DNA from: CANLBN01 sp034111645
GTDB lineage: Bacteria > Pseudomonadota > Gammaproteobacteria > Pseudomonadales > Cellvibrionaceae
DNA length: 64,000 nucleotides
Assembly: GCA_034111645.1 (NCBI GenBank)
Contig: JAWUWW010000031.1
Coordinates: forward strand, 55,743 to 119,742
Reading direction: 5' to 3'
Positions 37,550-46,838 of the stretch are shown here, piece by piece. Within the stretch, counting starts at the first letter, position 1; each line of letters begins with the position of its first letter. The notes under the pieces were generated by a model. It searched no databases, was not told where the DNA came from, and saw nothing but the letters and a program-made list of their open reading frames with translations. Made by a program: the position numbers and the translations under genes.

Positions 37550-38179
37550 TTAATGAGTTTTTTCAGCGGCTTTGTCGCCAAGCAATATGCGCTCTAAATA
37601 ACGGGCAATCAAATCAACTTCTAAATTAACAAAAGAGCCTGCCTGATAAGAGTTCATAATTGTTTTAGATAAGGTCCAAGGAACTATTGCTAATTCGAAT
37701 TCGCAGCCATTAACCGCATTCACAGTTAAACTTGTTCCATCGACGGTGATAGATCCTTTATGGGCAATATATTTGGCCAAAGCTGTTGGTGCCTTTAAAA
37801 CAAAACGTTCAGCTCTTGCATCGCTATGGCGGCTAATAACCTCTCCAATACCGTCAACATGACCACTCACCAAGTGACCCCCTAAACGAGTCTGTGGTGT
37901 TAATGCTTTTTCTAAATTAACTTGCTGGCCAAGTTGCCAATTTTTAATGGTGGTTAAGCTTAAGGACTCTACAGATACGTCGGCACAATAACCTAAAATA
38001 CTTGCACCATCCACGGGTAAATCGACAACCGTCAGGCAAACTCCATTAGTTGATATGGAGTTGCCGACTTGTACATCACTAAAATCTAATTCATCAGTAT
38101 TGATCTGCACACGTAAATCACCCCCACGCGGCTCTAATAAACTAACGTTCCCCATTGCCTCAATTATACCTGTAAACAC
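37550..38179 (-). CDS. ribE: riboflavin synthase alpha subunit
   Basis: Dismutates two 6,7-dimethyl-8-ribityllumazine molecules into riboflavin. The 209 residues contain the two lumazine-binding repeats: MFTGIIEAMG... with GNSISTNGVCLTVV in the first half, and HLVSGHVDGIGEV... with GSITVDGTSLTVNAV in the second. The trimerisation helix is the final segment. It is also called ribC in some systems. About 220 nt separate it from ribD; no FMN riboswitch is visible there. Confidence 0.96.
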   Translation of the reverse strand: MFTGIIEAMGNVSLLEPRGGDLRVQINTDELDFSDVQVGNSISTNGVCLTVVDLPVDGASILGYCADVSVESLSLTTIKNWQLGQQVNLEKALTPQTRLGGHLVSGHVDGIGEVISRHSDARAERFVLKAPTALAKYIAHKGSITVDGTSLTVNAVNGCEFELAIVPWTLSKTIMNSYQAGSFVNLEVDLIARYLERILLGDKAAEKTH

Positions 38180-38400
38180 AAATCACCTTTAATTAATAAA
38201 ATTTTAATCGCTAATTTTTCAAATTATTTGAAATAGAAAAACTGTCAACATTTTTAAAAAACGTATTCAAAAACATACGCTGAAAAATAGTACAAAGACT
38301 TTATATGAGATGACACTTTTAAGCAGCTATCTAGATATTTTAAGACGCGCGCCAAACAATACATTTTCAACATCAATCACTCTCGCGCCAATATTTTGCT

Positions 38401-39546
38401 TTAAAGTAAATGCGCAATCATTCTCGTATCTTGCCCAAAACTACGCTGATCAATTATTTTCAAATTCTTTTTTTGCGACATTTTATCAAAGGGCAGATCA
38501 AACATTTGTCGCGCCTGATGACCTAATAAAACCGGCGCTTGATAAATCACCAATTCATCAATTAATTCTTTTAGCATAAAAGCACCTGCCAATTTTGAAC
38601 CGGACTCAAGCAATACTTCGTTACACTCTAGCTGTGCAAGCACAGTTAAGACCTCAGACAATGATAGTTTATCATCATCATCCAAGTTCACCGCCAAAAT
38701 TGAAATATGATCTCCCAATTCAAGTATGGTGGCTATTTTATCGCGGGCATCGGTAAAAGTTTGCTCTGAGACAATTATTAATGTTTTTGCATCTGGCTTT
38801 AATATTGAAGCGTGTGCTGGTATCTGCAACGATGAATCAAGCAATACTCGCAACGGAGGATTTTCCAATACATCATCAACATTAGGCAGGCACAGTTGAT
38901 CTGCTCGAATCGTTAGACGACTATCATCCGGCAAAACAGATCCGATACCACTAATAATGGCGCAACTAGATGCTCTCCATTTTTGTACATCTGCACGAGC
39001 TTCGCTGCCTGTTATCCATTGGCTCTCACCACTAGCCATTGCAGTGCGGCCATCTAAGCTAGCGGCAATCTTACACCTCACCCAAGGTTTTTTATGCAGC
39101 ATTCGCCGAATAAAACCCTTATTGAGCGCCGCGCATTCTTGCTCTAGCAATGGACCATCGACTTTAATGCCTGCTTTAATTAGGGTCTGCAAGCCTTGTC
39201 CAGCAACCAGCGGGTTAGGATCGTGCATCCCATAGACAACACTACTTACTCCGGCCGCTATTAACGCTTGCGTACAAGGACCGGTTTTACCCGTATGGTC
39301 ACAAGGTTCTAACGTTACATAAGCGACGCATCCCTTTGTATCACGCCTATTTTCATGTGCGTGCTTAAGAGCATTAATTTCTGCATGAGCATCACCCGCT
39401 CGATAATGCCAGCCCTGTCCAATAATTTGCTCAACAGCGTCGATTGTTGCAACTAATACACAACCCACACAAGGATTTGGTCGCGCTGTATACCGACCTT
39501 TTTTAGCTAACTTTAGAGCGTAAGCCATCCATTTAATATCGTTCAT
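38401..39546 (-). CDS. ribD: bifunctional pyrimidine deaminase/reductase RibD
   Basis: Two consecutive riboflavin steps: deamination of 2,5-diamino-6-ribosylamino-pyrimidinone phosphate, then NADPH reduction of the ribosyl chain. The 381 residues have an N-terminal zinc deaminase domain (H54 and E56 in HAEINAL; C82 and C91 in PCDHTGKTGPC) and a C-terminal DHFR-like reductase domain (KIAASLDGRTAMASGESQWI from about 163). Its product is among the unstable compounds that YbiA-type NADAR enzymes attack. It lies 94 nt after nrdR. Confidence 0.96.
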   Translation of the reverse strand: MNDIKWMAYALKLAKKGRYTARPNPCVGCVLVATIDAVEQIIGQGWHYRAGDAHAEINALKHAHENRRDTKGCVAYVTLEPCDHTGKTGPCTQALIAAGVSSVVYGMHDPNPLVAGQGLQTLIKAGIKVDGPLLEQECAALNKGFIRRMLHKKPWVRCKIAASLDGRTAMASGESQWITGSEARADVQKWRASSCAIISGIGSVLPDDSRLTIRADQLCLPNVDDVLENPPLRVLLDSSLQIPAHASILKPDAKTLIIVSEQTFTDARDKIATILELGDHISILAVNLDDDDKLSLSEVLTVLAQLECNEVLLESGSKLAGAFMLKELIDELVIYQAPVLLGHQARQMFDLPFDKMSQKKNLKIIDQRSFGQDTRMIAHLL

Positions 39547-39640
39547 ACAAGATCACAAGGTGGTAGCTTAAGATTAGGTTGCCTTAATAGGGGTTTGCAT
39601 CAGTAACAACTGATTAGAGAAATACAGGTCGATATCAGAC

Positions 39641-40111
39641 TTACTTTTTGCGATCGGGCAGTTGTTGCTGCAGGCGATCAATCTCATCTTTAAATTCACT
39701 AATATCAGTAAATCGACGATAAACAGATGCGAAACGTACAAACGCGACTTCGTCTAACTCTTGCAGTTGCAGCATTACTTTCTCGCCAATAACACGTGCA
39801 AGAATTTCGCGTTCGCCGGTACTTTGTAAGAAATGTTTTATCTGATCTATAGACGATTCGACGGCCTCGATACTAACGGGACGCTTTTCAAGTGCCCGTG
39901 TGAGACCTGCTCGCAGCTTACTTTCATCAAAAGGTTCTCGAGAACCATCTTGCTTGATGACGCGAGGCATCAGCAGTTCTGCGATTTCATAGGTTGTATA
40001 ACGCTCGTGACACGCAAGGCACTCTCGACGCCTACGCACCTGATTTCCGTCAGCCACTAGTCGAGAGTCAATTACTTTAGTATCTTCATCACTACAAAAA
40101 GGACAATGCAT
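39641..40111 (-). CDS. nrdR: transcriptional repressor NrdR
   Basis: Zinc- and ATP/dATP-responsive repressor of ribonucleotide reductase genes. The 156 residues have a zinc ribbon (C3, C6, C31, C34), the RRRRECLACHERYTTYE hinge and an ATP-cone (VIKQDGSREPFDESKLRAGL from about 51). It heads the nrdR-ribD-ribE series as in pseudomonads. I saw no NrdR box in the window. Confidence 0.97.
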   Translation of the reverse strand: MHCPFCSDEDTKVIDSRLVADGNQVRRRRECLACHERYTTYEIAELLMPRVIKQDGSREPFDESKLRAGLTRALEKRPVSIEAVESSIDQIKHFLQSTGEREILARVIGEKVMLQLQELDEVAFVRFASVYRRFTDISEFKDEIDRLQQQLPDRKK

Positions 40112-40582
40112 ACCTTAATCCGCAAAACAAAAGCTGCATATTAACATAAAAACAGAATAAATATGCCTCTCTAATATTGGCCAAACCTAGTGCTTCAGTA
40201 GCCTAGAGATATTAGCTAACAAAGAAAAAGCTTTAGCCAATCGGCTTATTCATAGCGCCTATTAAAAACTAACCAGCCATTCAAATAACGCTAAAATACT
40301 TTTAAACATTTATTAAACAGTCCTAAAGCTCTCTGTAATAAATAACTATCTATCAATAGCAACGGTATAATCTCGTCAATGCCAAAAACCATGTCGTGGT
40401 CGAAACCTTGGCATAATTATTATTAACCTTGGTATAAGTCCTATTAATATAGGCGTGAAATTAACATAGGCGTGAAAATCTTAATGCTAGAGACGACGCT
40501 ATTATTCGTAGACATTCATTCAAAAATAACGACTAAAACCAAAGCTAACGTTTAAATAATTACGCAGATGAAATCAAGCAAT
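40112..40582. other. intergenic region between glyA and nrdR
   Basis: About 470 nt without a convincing gene. It should contain the nrdR promoter (minus strand). It also holds two pairs of short direct repeats at 40404-40477. No tRNA, riboswitch or known small RNA was recognised. Confidence 0.5.
40404..40477. repeat. two adjacent pairs of short direct repeats
   Basis: AACCTTGG(C/T)ATAA occurs at 40404 and 40425 (period 21). TTAA(T/C)ATAGGCGTGAAA occurs in tandem at 40444 and 40461 (17 bp, one mismatch). They are next to each other in a noncoding gap. Could be regulator sites or slippage products. Confidence 0.6.
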
Positions 40583-40614
40583 GGCTCAAAGGCAAAATCT
40601 TAGCCTTTAGAGCC
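40583..40614 (-). terminator. possible terminator after glyA
   Basis: GGCTC-AAAGGC pairs with GCCTTT-GAGCC around a 9-nt loop, 12 nt past the glyA stop. The stem is good but the following minus-strand sequence (ATTGCTTGATTT) is only moderately T-rich. Confidence 0.5.
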
Positions 40615-40625
40615 AATAAATACAG

Positions 40626-41888
40626 CTAGGCATAAACGGGGTAGCGGGCACATATTTCTAGCACTTTAGCTTTTACATCTTCTATAACAGCCGCAGAATC
40701 ACCCTTTTCTAACGATTCAAGCACATCGCAAATCCAGTGAGTTAACTCTATACAATCCTGCTCATTAAAGCCGCGAGTTGTTACCGCAGGGGTACCAATT
40801 CGAAGACCAGAAGTGACAAAAGGTGAACGCGGATCATTGGGAACGGAGTTTTTATTAACGGTGATATTGGCCGCACCAAGAGCAGCATCAGCATCTTTAC
40901 CCGAGTACTCTTTACCAATGAGATCGACTAGCATTAAGTGGTTTTTAGTACCATTTGAGACTATTTTAATACCGCGCTGCATAAATGTTGTTGCCATGGC
41001 ATTAGCATTGGTCACCACTTGCTTTTGATAGACCTTAAACTCATCACTCATTGCCTCTTTAAAGCTAACCGCTTTGGCTGCAATGATATGCATTAACGGG
41101 CCACCTTGACCGCCTGGAAACACGGCTGAATTCAACTTTTTCTCAATTTCAGGATTCGCTTTTGCCAATATAATTCCACCGCGCGGACCACGTAAGGTTT
41201 TATGGGTCGTAGAGGTCGTTACATCTGCAATTTGAACAGGGCTAGGATAAACGCCTGCAGCAACTAGACCGGCAACATGAGCCATATCAACTAGTAAATA
41301 AGCGCCTACTTTATCAGCGATATCGCGAAAGCGCTGCCAATCCATAATTTGTGAATACGCTGAAAAACCAGCAATAATCATTTTTGGCTTATGTTCAAGC
41401 GCTATTCGCTCTACTTCTTCATAGTCGATTTCACCGGTTTCAGTATTCAAACCATACTGCACACCGTTGTATATTTTTCCAGAAAAATTAACGCTAGAAC
41501 CGTGAGTTAAGTGACCACCGTGATCCAAACTAAAACCTAAAATAGTATCCCCTGGTTTAAGCAATGCTAAAAAAACTGCTGCATTAGCCTGTGAGCCAGA
41601 GTGAGGCTGCACATTCGCATAATCTGCACCAAATAGAGCTTTTACGCGATCTATAGCAAGGGTCTCTGCTTTGTCTACATATTCACAACCACCGTAATAA
41701 CGTTTGCCTGGGTAACCTTCTGCATATTTGTTGGTTAACTTAGTCCCTTGAGCTTCCATCACCAGTGGACTGGCGTAGTTCTCGGAGGCAATCAGTTCAA
41801 TATGCTCTTCTTGTCGGCGCTCTTCAGCTTTCATACAAATAGATAATTCGGGATCAAAAGATTCGATTGTTTGCGATTTATCAAACAT
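40626..41888 (-). CDS. glyA: serine hydroxymethyltransferase
   Basis: PLP enzyme interconverting serine and glycine with tetrahydrofolate, the main source of one-carbon units. The ATG at 41888 gives 420 residues (MFDKSQTIESFDPEL); AAGAGAG lies about ten bases upstream, whereas the in-frame GTG at 41900 is too close to that site. Visible: ELIASENYASP (31-41), YPGKRYYGGCEYVD, HSGSQAN, LLVDMAHVAGLVAAG and the PLP-binding lysine K230 in TTSTTHKTLRGPRGG. Divergent from ettA. Confidence 0.97.
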   Translation of the reverse strand: MFDKSQTIESFDPELSICMKAEERRQEEHIELIASENYASPLVMEAQGTKLTNKYAEGYPGKRYYGGCEYVDKAETLAIDRVKALFGADYANVQPHSGSQANAAVFLALLKPGDTILGFSLDHGGHLTHGSSVNFSGKIYNGVQYGLNTETGEIDYEEVERIALEHKPKMIIAGFSAYSQIMDWQRFRDIADKVGAYLLVDMAHVAGLVAAGVYPSPVQIADVTTSTTHKTLRGPRGGIILAKANPEIEKKLNSAVFPGGQGGPLMHIIAAKAVSFKEAMSDEFKVYQKQVVTNANAMATTFMQRGIKIVSNGTKNHLMLVDLIGKEYSGKDADAALGAANITVNKNSVPNDPRSPFVTSGLRIGTPAVTTRGFNEQDCIELTHWICDVLESLEKGDSAAVIEDVKAKVLEICARYPVYA

Positions 41889-42204
41889 AGGTAATAACAC
41901 TCTCTTTTAAAATTGCTTACAGTAAATTAGCTTTTATTAAGCCAAAATAAAGGTCATCTGGATTTGGCTTAATATTAACAAATGAGCGAATTCTACAGCA
42001 AGGTCGGCACAAAACCCATCTGAAATCTGCTGCAATTATTTCATTCAATAAATAAACTAATAAATCAGCTAATTTATGCTTTGAATATTCACTTTCTTGT
42101 ATACTTATACGCACTTAAAATCGCTGATTTCTCATGTTAACCAATTATTTCAGCGATAATATCAGATTTTTTTTTAACCTATTTATCACAGGCAGTAATT
42201 TTTT
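41889..42204. other. divergent promoter region of glyA and ettA
   Basis: About 316 nt, very AT-rich, between two divergent starts. It must hold both promoters. I saw no glycine riboswitch core and no clear operator. Confidence 0.45.
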
Positions 42205-43869
42205 ATGGCTCAGTATGTTTATACGATGAATCGCGTCGGTAAGGTTGTTCCCCCTAAACGCGAAATTCTAAAAAATATATCCCTCTCGTTCTTCCCTGGC
42301 GCCAAAATTGGTGTGCTCGGTCTCAATGGCTCGGGTAAATCAACTTTGCTACGAATTATGGCGGGGATCGATCAAGATTATAATGGTGAAGCTCGTCCGA
42401 TGCCTGATATTAAAGTAGGCTATCTACCTCAAGAGCCCCAATTAGACGAATCTAAAGATGTCCGTGGAAATGTTGAAGAGGGCCTGCGTGAGGCTCTCGA
42501 TGCCTTAGCTGGACTTGAGCAGGTGTACATAGATTACGCAGATCCCGATGCTGATTTTGATGATCTCGCAAAAAAGCAGGGTCGCTTCGAAGATATTATT
42601 CAGACGTGGGATGCTCACAACCTAGACAATAAATTGGAGCAAGCGGCTGATTCTTTGCGTCTACCGCCATGGGATGCCGACGTCAGTAAATTATCGGGGG
42701 GTGAAAAGCGACGGGTTGCGCTTTGCCGCCTGCTGCTTTCAAAGCCCGACATGCTTTTACTTGATGAGCCGACTAACCACTTAGACGCAGAGTCGGTGTT
42801 TTGGCTTGAACGATTTTTGCAAGATTTTAGTGGCACCGTTGTCGCTATTACACACGATCGCTATTTTCTTGATAATGCCGCTGGCTGGATACTCGAACTC
42901 GACCGCGGTCAGGGTATTCCTTACGAGGGTAATTATTCAACATGGCTTACCAATAAAGAGGCGCGTCTCGCGCAAGAGTCTCGAGGCGAAGTCTCTCGTC
43001 AAAAAGCTATTAAAGCGGAGCTTGAATGGGTACGTCAAAATCCTAAAGGGCGACAAGCCAAAAATAAAGCTCGCCTGCAACGCTTTGACGAAATGCAATC
43101 GCAAGAATATCAAGCACGCAATGAAACCAATGAAATTTATATTCCCCCGGGTCAGCGCCTCGGTGATAAAGTCATTGAGTTTCATAATGTCTGTAAAAGC
43201 TATAATGGTCGCCTACTTCTCGACAAGCTAACTTTTAACGTGCCTAAAGGAGCTATTGTTGGTATTGTCGGCGGCAATGGTGCGGGTAAATCGACACTGT
43301 TTCGGATGATTAATGGGGATGAAAAACCCGATAGTGGTGAGATTATTTTCGGCGATACCGTCGACGTTGCCTATGTTCAACAGGGACGCGAAAACCTTGA
43401 TAATAATCTGAGTGTTTGGGAGGCAATCTCGGGCGGAGCTGACATCATTACCATTGGCAATTACGAAGTTCCCTCGCGCTCCTACGCGGGTCGCTTTAAT
43501 TTTAAAGGCTCCGATCAACAAAAGCGCGTCGGTGATTTGTCTGGAGGTGAACGCGGCCGCCTACATTTAGCCAACACGCTTAAGCAAGGGGCTAATGTAT
43601 TATTGCTCGACGAACCCTCGAATGATCTTGATATAGAAACACTGCGCGCATTAGAAGAAGCACTATTAAGTTTTCCAGGTTGCGCGCTCGTTATTTCTCA
43701 CGACCGTTGGTTTTTAGACCGCATAGCAACTCATATATTAGCTTATGAAGGTGATAGTGAAGCCGTCTTTTTTGAAGGTAACTACACTGAATATCACGAG
43801 GATCTAATCGCTAGAAAAGGCGATAAAGCTCGCCCCGAGCGTATGCGATACAAGCCGATTAATGCTTAA
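42205..43869 (+). CDS. ettA: energy-dependent translational throttle protein EttA (ABC-F)
   Basis: Soluble ABC-F ATPase that binds the ribosomal E site and gates elongation according to the ATP/ADP ratio. The 554 residues contain two ABC domains with Walker A GLNGSGKST (39-47) and GGNGAGKST, signatures LSGGEKRR and LSGGERGR, Walker B LLLLDEPTNHLD and LLLDEPSNDLD. The arm insertion in the first domain and the basic inter-domain linker are present. No membrane segment. Length and C-terminal YKPINA-type end match EttA rather than Uup or YheS. Confidence 0.95.
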   Translation: MAQYVYTMNRVGKVVPPKREILKNISLSFFPGAKIGVLGLNGSGKSTLLRIMAGIDQDYNGEARPMPDIKVGYLPQEPQLDESKDVRGNVEEGLREALDALAGLEQVYIDYADPDADFDDLAKKQGRFEDIIQTWDAHNLDNKLEQAADSLRLPPWDADVSKLSGGEKRRVALCRLLLSKPDMLLLDEPTNHLDAESVFWLERFLQDFSGTVVAITHDRYFLDNAAGWILELDRGQGIPYEGNYSTWLTNKEARLAQESRGEVSRQKAIKAELEWVRQNPKGRQAKNKARLQRFDEMQSQEYQARNETNEIYIPPGQRLGDKVIEFHNVCKSYNGRLLLDKLTFNVPKGAIVGIVGGNGAGKSTLFRMINGDEKPDSGEIIFGDTVDVAYVQQGRENLDNNLSVWEAISGGADIITIGNYEVPSRSYAGRFNFKGSDQQKRVGDLSGGERGRLHLANTLKQGANVLLLDEPSNDLDIETLRALEEALLSFPGCALVISHDRWFLDRIATHILAYEGDSEAVFFEGNYTEYHEDLIARKGDKARPERMRYKPINA

Positions 43870-43890
43870 TATATCGGTGTCTTATCGAAC

Positions 43891-43923
43891 CATCATTGAG
43901 ATCTGTTAAAGTCCTCAATGATG
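43891..43923 (+). terminator. possible terminator after ettA
   Basis: A perfect 10-bp inverted repeat CATCATTGAG / CTCAATGATG around a 13-nt loop, about 20 nt past the ettA stop and before the convergent mutL end. No T-tract follows, so function is uncertain. Confidence 0.35.
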
Positions 43924-43977
43924 ATTTAAATGAAGATAGCTAAGAGTTAATGAAAGAGCCGAGCAGTGCTTGGCATT

Positions 43978-45840
43978 TTATTGGCCGCGCATAAACCATT
44001 TATCAATTTCATTTAATGAAAATTGCATAAAGGTCGGGCGACCATGATTGCATTGCCCACTGCGTTCAGTTATTTCCATATCACGTAACAGTGCATTCAT
44101 TTCTGGGAGTGTTAATTTTCTGTTTGCTCGCACCGAACCATGACAAGCCATCGTCGATAAAAGCTCATTAATATGAAGCTGGATGCGATCACTAGATCCA
44201 TATTCAATAACATCCGACAACACATCACGTACCAGCTGTTCTACGTTTGCTTTGTGTAACGCTACAGGAATTTGCCGAACCAATAAACTCTCTGGCCCTG
44301 CGCTTTCAACCATAAAACCAAGCTGTGTAAAGATATCGTAATGATGCTCAGCACTGGCGACTTCTTTTTCACTCATGGCTATTGTTATTGGTACTAGTAA
44401 AGGTTGGGGTTGAACCGCGTTCTCGGCAAACTCAATTTTCATACGCTCGTAGGTGACACGCTCATGGGCAGCATGCATATCCACCATAATTAAGCCCTCG
44501 GCATTTTCTGCCAGTATATAAATGCCTTTAAGCTGAGCAATTGCAAAACCAAGCGGTGGAATTTCTGACTTATTTTGATACTCAAAAGATGATTCTTTAG
44601 CGGCCGCTTGATAAAGCTGCATTGCTTCACGAATTTGTGGCGCGGCATTAAAAGCATTCGAAGAAGCATAATGGCTACCCGTGTTTTGCCCATGTAGAAT
44701 CGACTCATCAGATTGACCCATGCCATCTAAAGACAACGGCATGGCTTTTTGTTGTGTGGGTGAATCATTTAAGCCACTAGCGCTATGAATTCTATTTAAA
44801 ATATTGGCTGCCGGCTCAACATGCACTTGACGCTCAGGCCGAACATCTGCCAAAGCATGGTGCAAACTACTAAAAATAAAATCATGCACAGAGCGATGGT
44901 CACGAAATCGAACCTCATGCTTAGTGGGGTGAACATTAACATCGACTGTTGCGGGACCTAGTTCTAAAAATAAAACGAACGCAGGGTGGCGGCCATGAAA
45001 CAACACATCGCTATAGGCTCTTTTAACGGCATGGCTCACTAGTCGATCTTTAATTGCGCGACCATTGACATAAAAATGCTGTAAGTCTGCCTGACTTCTT
45101 GAAAATGTTGGCAACGCAACCCAACCCCACAAGCGTAATCCGTGGCGCTCTATATCAATCGCTAACGCACTATCCATAAAAGCAGGGCCACAAATTTGTG
45201 CAATACGCCGCTCTCGATCGGACTCACTATGACTTGCACGAAAACTGCGTATGGCCCTTTGGTTGTGACGCAACTCAAAACTCACCTTAAAGTGCGCAAG
45301 CGCTAATTGCTTTACGACATCGTCAATGCGTGTGAACTCAGTTTTTTCTGTGCGTAAAAATTTGCGGCGTGCCGGCGTGTTAAAAAATAAATCTCGAACC
45401 TCAACGGTGGTGCCTTGCGGATGCGGTGCTGGTGAAATATCCGTTGTCATATCTCGGCCTTCGGTTTTAACAACCCAACCACTATGCGAATCGGTTGCAT
45501 TACTCGTCAGTAACAAGCGTGAAACCGAGCTAATACTGGCCAAAGCCTCGCCACGAAATCCTAAAGTAGATACTGCTTCTAGATCGTCGAGCAGCTTAAT
45601 TTTGCTCGTTGCATGTCGAGCAAGCGATAAAGACAGATCATCTTTATTTATACCGTCGCCATTATCACGCACCCGCATTAACTTAATGCCACCTTCCTCA
45701 ATATCGATTTCAATGCGAGTAGCCCCTGCATCAAGACTATTCTCTAACACTTCTTTGATGACGGAGGCAGGGCGCTCCACCACTTCGCCAGCAGCGATTT
45801 GGTTAGCGAGACGAGGACTTAAGCGTTCAATTGTAGGCAT
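43978..45840 (-). CDS. mutL: DNA mismatch repair protein MutL
   Basis: GHKL ATPase that couples MutS mismatch recognition to strand incision. The 620 residues have the N-terminal ATPase motifs (ENSLDAGAT with catalytic Glu, DNGDGI, GFRGEALASISSV), a flexible linker (about 335-425) and a C-terminal dimer domain. The latter carries D454-M-H-A-A-H-E460-R-V-T-Y-E465, matching the DQHA(X)2E(X)4E endonuclease motif, plus ACHGSVRAN and CNHGRPT. It should therefore nick DNA itself, as in bacteria without MutH. Usual neighbour miaA is absent, and the amidase gene is separated from it by two inserted genes. Confidence 0.97.
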   Translation of the reverse strand: MPTIERLSPRLANQIAAGEVVERPASVIKEVLENSLDAGATRIEIDIEEGGIKLMRVRDNGDGINKDDLSLSLARHATSKIKLLDDLEAVSTLGFRGEALASISSVSRLLLTSNATDSHSGWVVKTEGRDMTTDISPAPHPQGTTVEVRDLFFNTPARRKFLRTEKTEFTRIDDVVKQLALAHFKVSFELRHNQRAIRSFRASHSESDRERRIAQICGPAFMDSALAIDIERHGLRLWGWVALPTFSRSQADLQHFYVNGRAIKDRLVSHAVKRAYSDVLFHGRHPAFVLFLELGPATVDVNVHPTKHEVRFRDHRSVHDFIFSSLHHALADVRPERQVHVEPAANILNRIHSASGLNDSPTQQKAMPLSLDGMGQSDESILHGQNTGSHYASSNAFNAAPQIREAMQLYQAAAKESSFEYQNKSEIPPLGFAIAQLKGIYILAENAEGLIMVDMHAAHERVTYERMKIEFAENAVQPQPLLVPITIAMSEKEVASAEHHYDIFTQLGFMVESAGPESLLVRQIPVALHKANVEQLVRDVLSDVIEYGSSDRIQLHINELLSTMACHGSVRANRKLTLPEMNALLRDMEITERSGQCNHGRPTFMQFSLNEIDKWFMRGQ

Positions 45841-45910
45841 ATGACTTGTTTGTTGCGTAAAATAGGGTAAGAATTATGAACTAAACCTGCACTTGATTCT
45901 ATGGTAATTG

Positions 45911-46816
45911 ATGACAATCCCCTTAATAACACACCCCTTATACAGTTATGATTTTCCTGGCAAACATCGTTTTCCAATGGAGAAATTTGCGCTACTCACC
46001 GAATATTGTCATTCCAAAAACTTTATACGCAGTAATAATTTATTTCGTCCGGGCAAGGCACGACGGGAATTATTAGAAATCGCACATTGCACAGATTACT
46101 TATATCGTTTCATGAATAACAAACAAAGCGAATCTGAGCAGCGACGGATGGGCTTGCCTTGGAGCCAAGCGCTACTGGCGCGTAGTTTAATTTCACCTAA
46201 TGGAACCTTTTTAGCCGCGCAACTAGCGCTGCAAAATGGTATTGCCTGCCATCTAGCGGGAGGCACCCATCATGCGCATTTTGATTTTGCCTCTGGCTTT
46301 TGTATTTTGAACGATTTAGCGATTACGGCAAAAGCCTTACTTGCACAAAAAAAAATTAATAAAGTTGTTATTTTTGATTGTGATGTTCATCAAGGCGACG
46401 GTACTGCGACCATACTTGCCGATGAACCGCGTGCATTCACCTGTTCTATCCACTGTAAAAAGAACTTTCCTACGCGCAAAGCTAAGAGTGATCTTGATGT
46501 AGAGCTTGCGATTGACATTACTGAAAAACAATATCTCTCGATAGTATCAGATACACTAACAGAAATTATTAGGCAACAAAAACCTGACTTAATTATCTAT
46601 GACGCAGGTGTGGATATATTTGTTGGAGATCCGTTGGGATTATTGTCAATCTCAGCAGAGGGGATAAGCCATCGAGAAGAAATTGTTCTTAGTATTTGCA
46701 AAGAAAAAAACATTCCCGTTGCAACGGTAATTGGCGGTGGTTACGATGATGACAGATACGCGCTCGCCAAAAGACATGGTAAAGTTATTGAAGCCGCCTA
46801 TAAAATTTACAGCTGA
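45911..46816 (+). CDS. histone deacetylase family protein
   Basis: Zinc-dependent deacetylase of the HDAC/acetylpolyamine amidohydrolase superfamily, 301 residues from the ATG at 45911 (a TTG lies one codon upstream). Visible: HPLYSYDFPGKHRFPMEKF at the start, AGGTHHAHFDFASGFCILND with the His pair, VVIFDCDVHQGDGTA with Asp/His zinc ligands, IYDAGVDIFVGDPLG with the third zinc Asp, and VIGGGYDDD. Catalytic residues appear intact. Bacterial relatives act on small acetylated amines or proteins; the substrate is unknown. It is on the + strand between two - strand genes. Confidence 0.88.
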   Translation: MTIPLITHPLYSYDFPGKHRFPMEKFALLTEYCHSKNFIRSNNLFRPGKARRELLEIAHCTDYLYRFMNNKQSESEQRRMGLPWSQALLARSLISPNGTFLAAQLALQNGIACHLAGGTHHAHFDFASGFCILNDLAITAKALLAQKKINKVVIFDCDVHQGDGTATILADEPRAFTCSIHCKKNFPTRKAKSDLDVELAIDITEKQYLSIVSDTLTEIIRQQKPDLIIYDAGVDIFVGDPLGLLSISAEGISHREEIVLSICKEKNIPVATVIGGGYDDDRYALAKRHGKVIEAAYKIYS

Positions 46817-46838
46817 TAAAATTTAAGCGACTTTTAAA

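Noticed and set aside
37455..38400. FMN riboswitch before the riboflavin genes
   Set aside because: Searched the gaps before ribB and ribE for the conserved RFN core; nothing similar is present.
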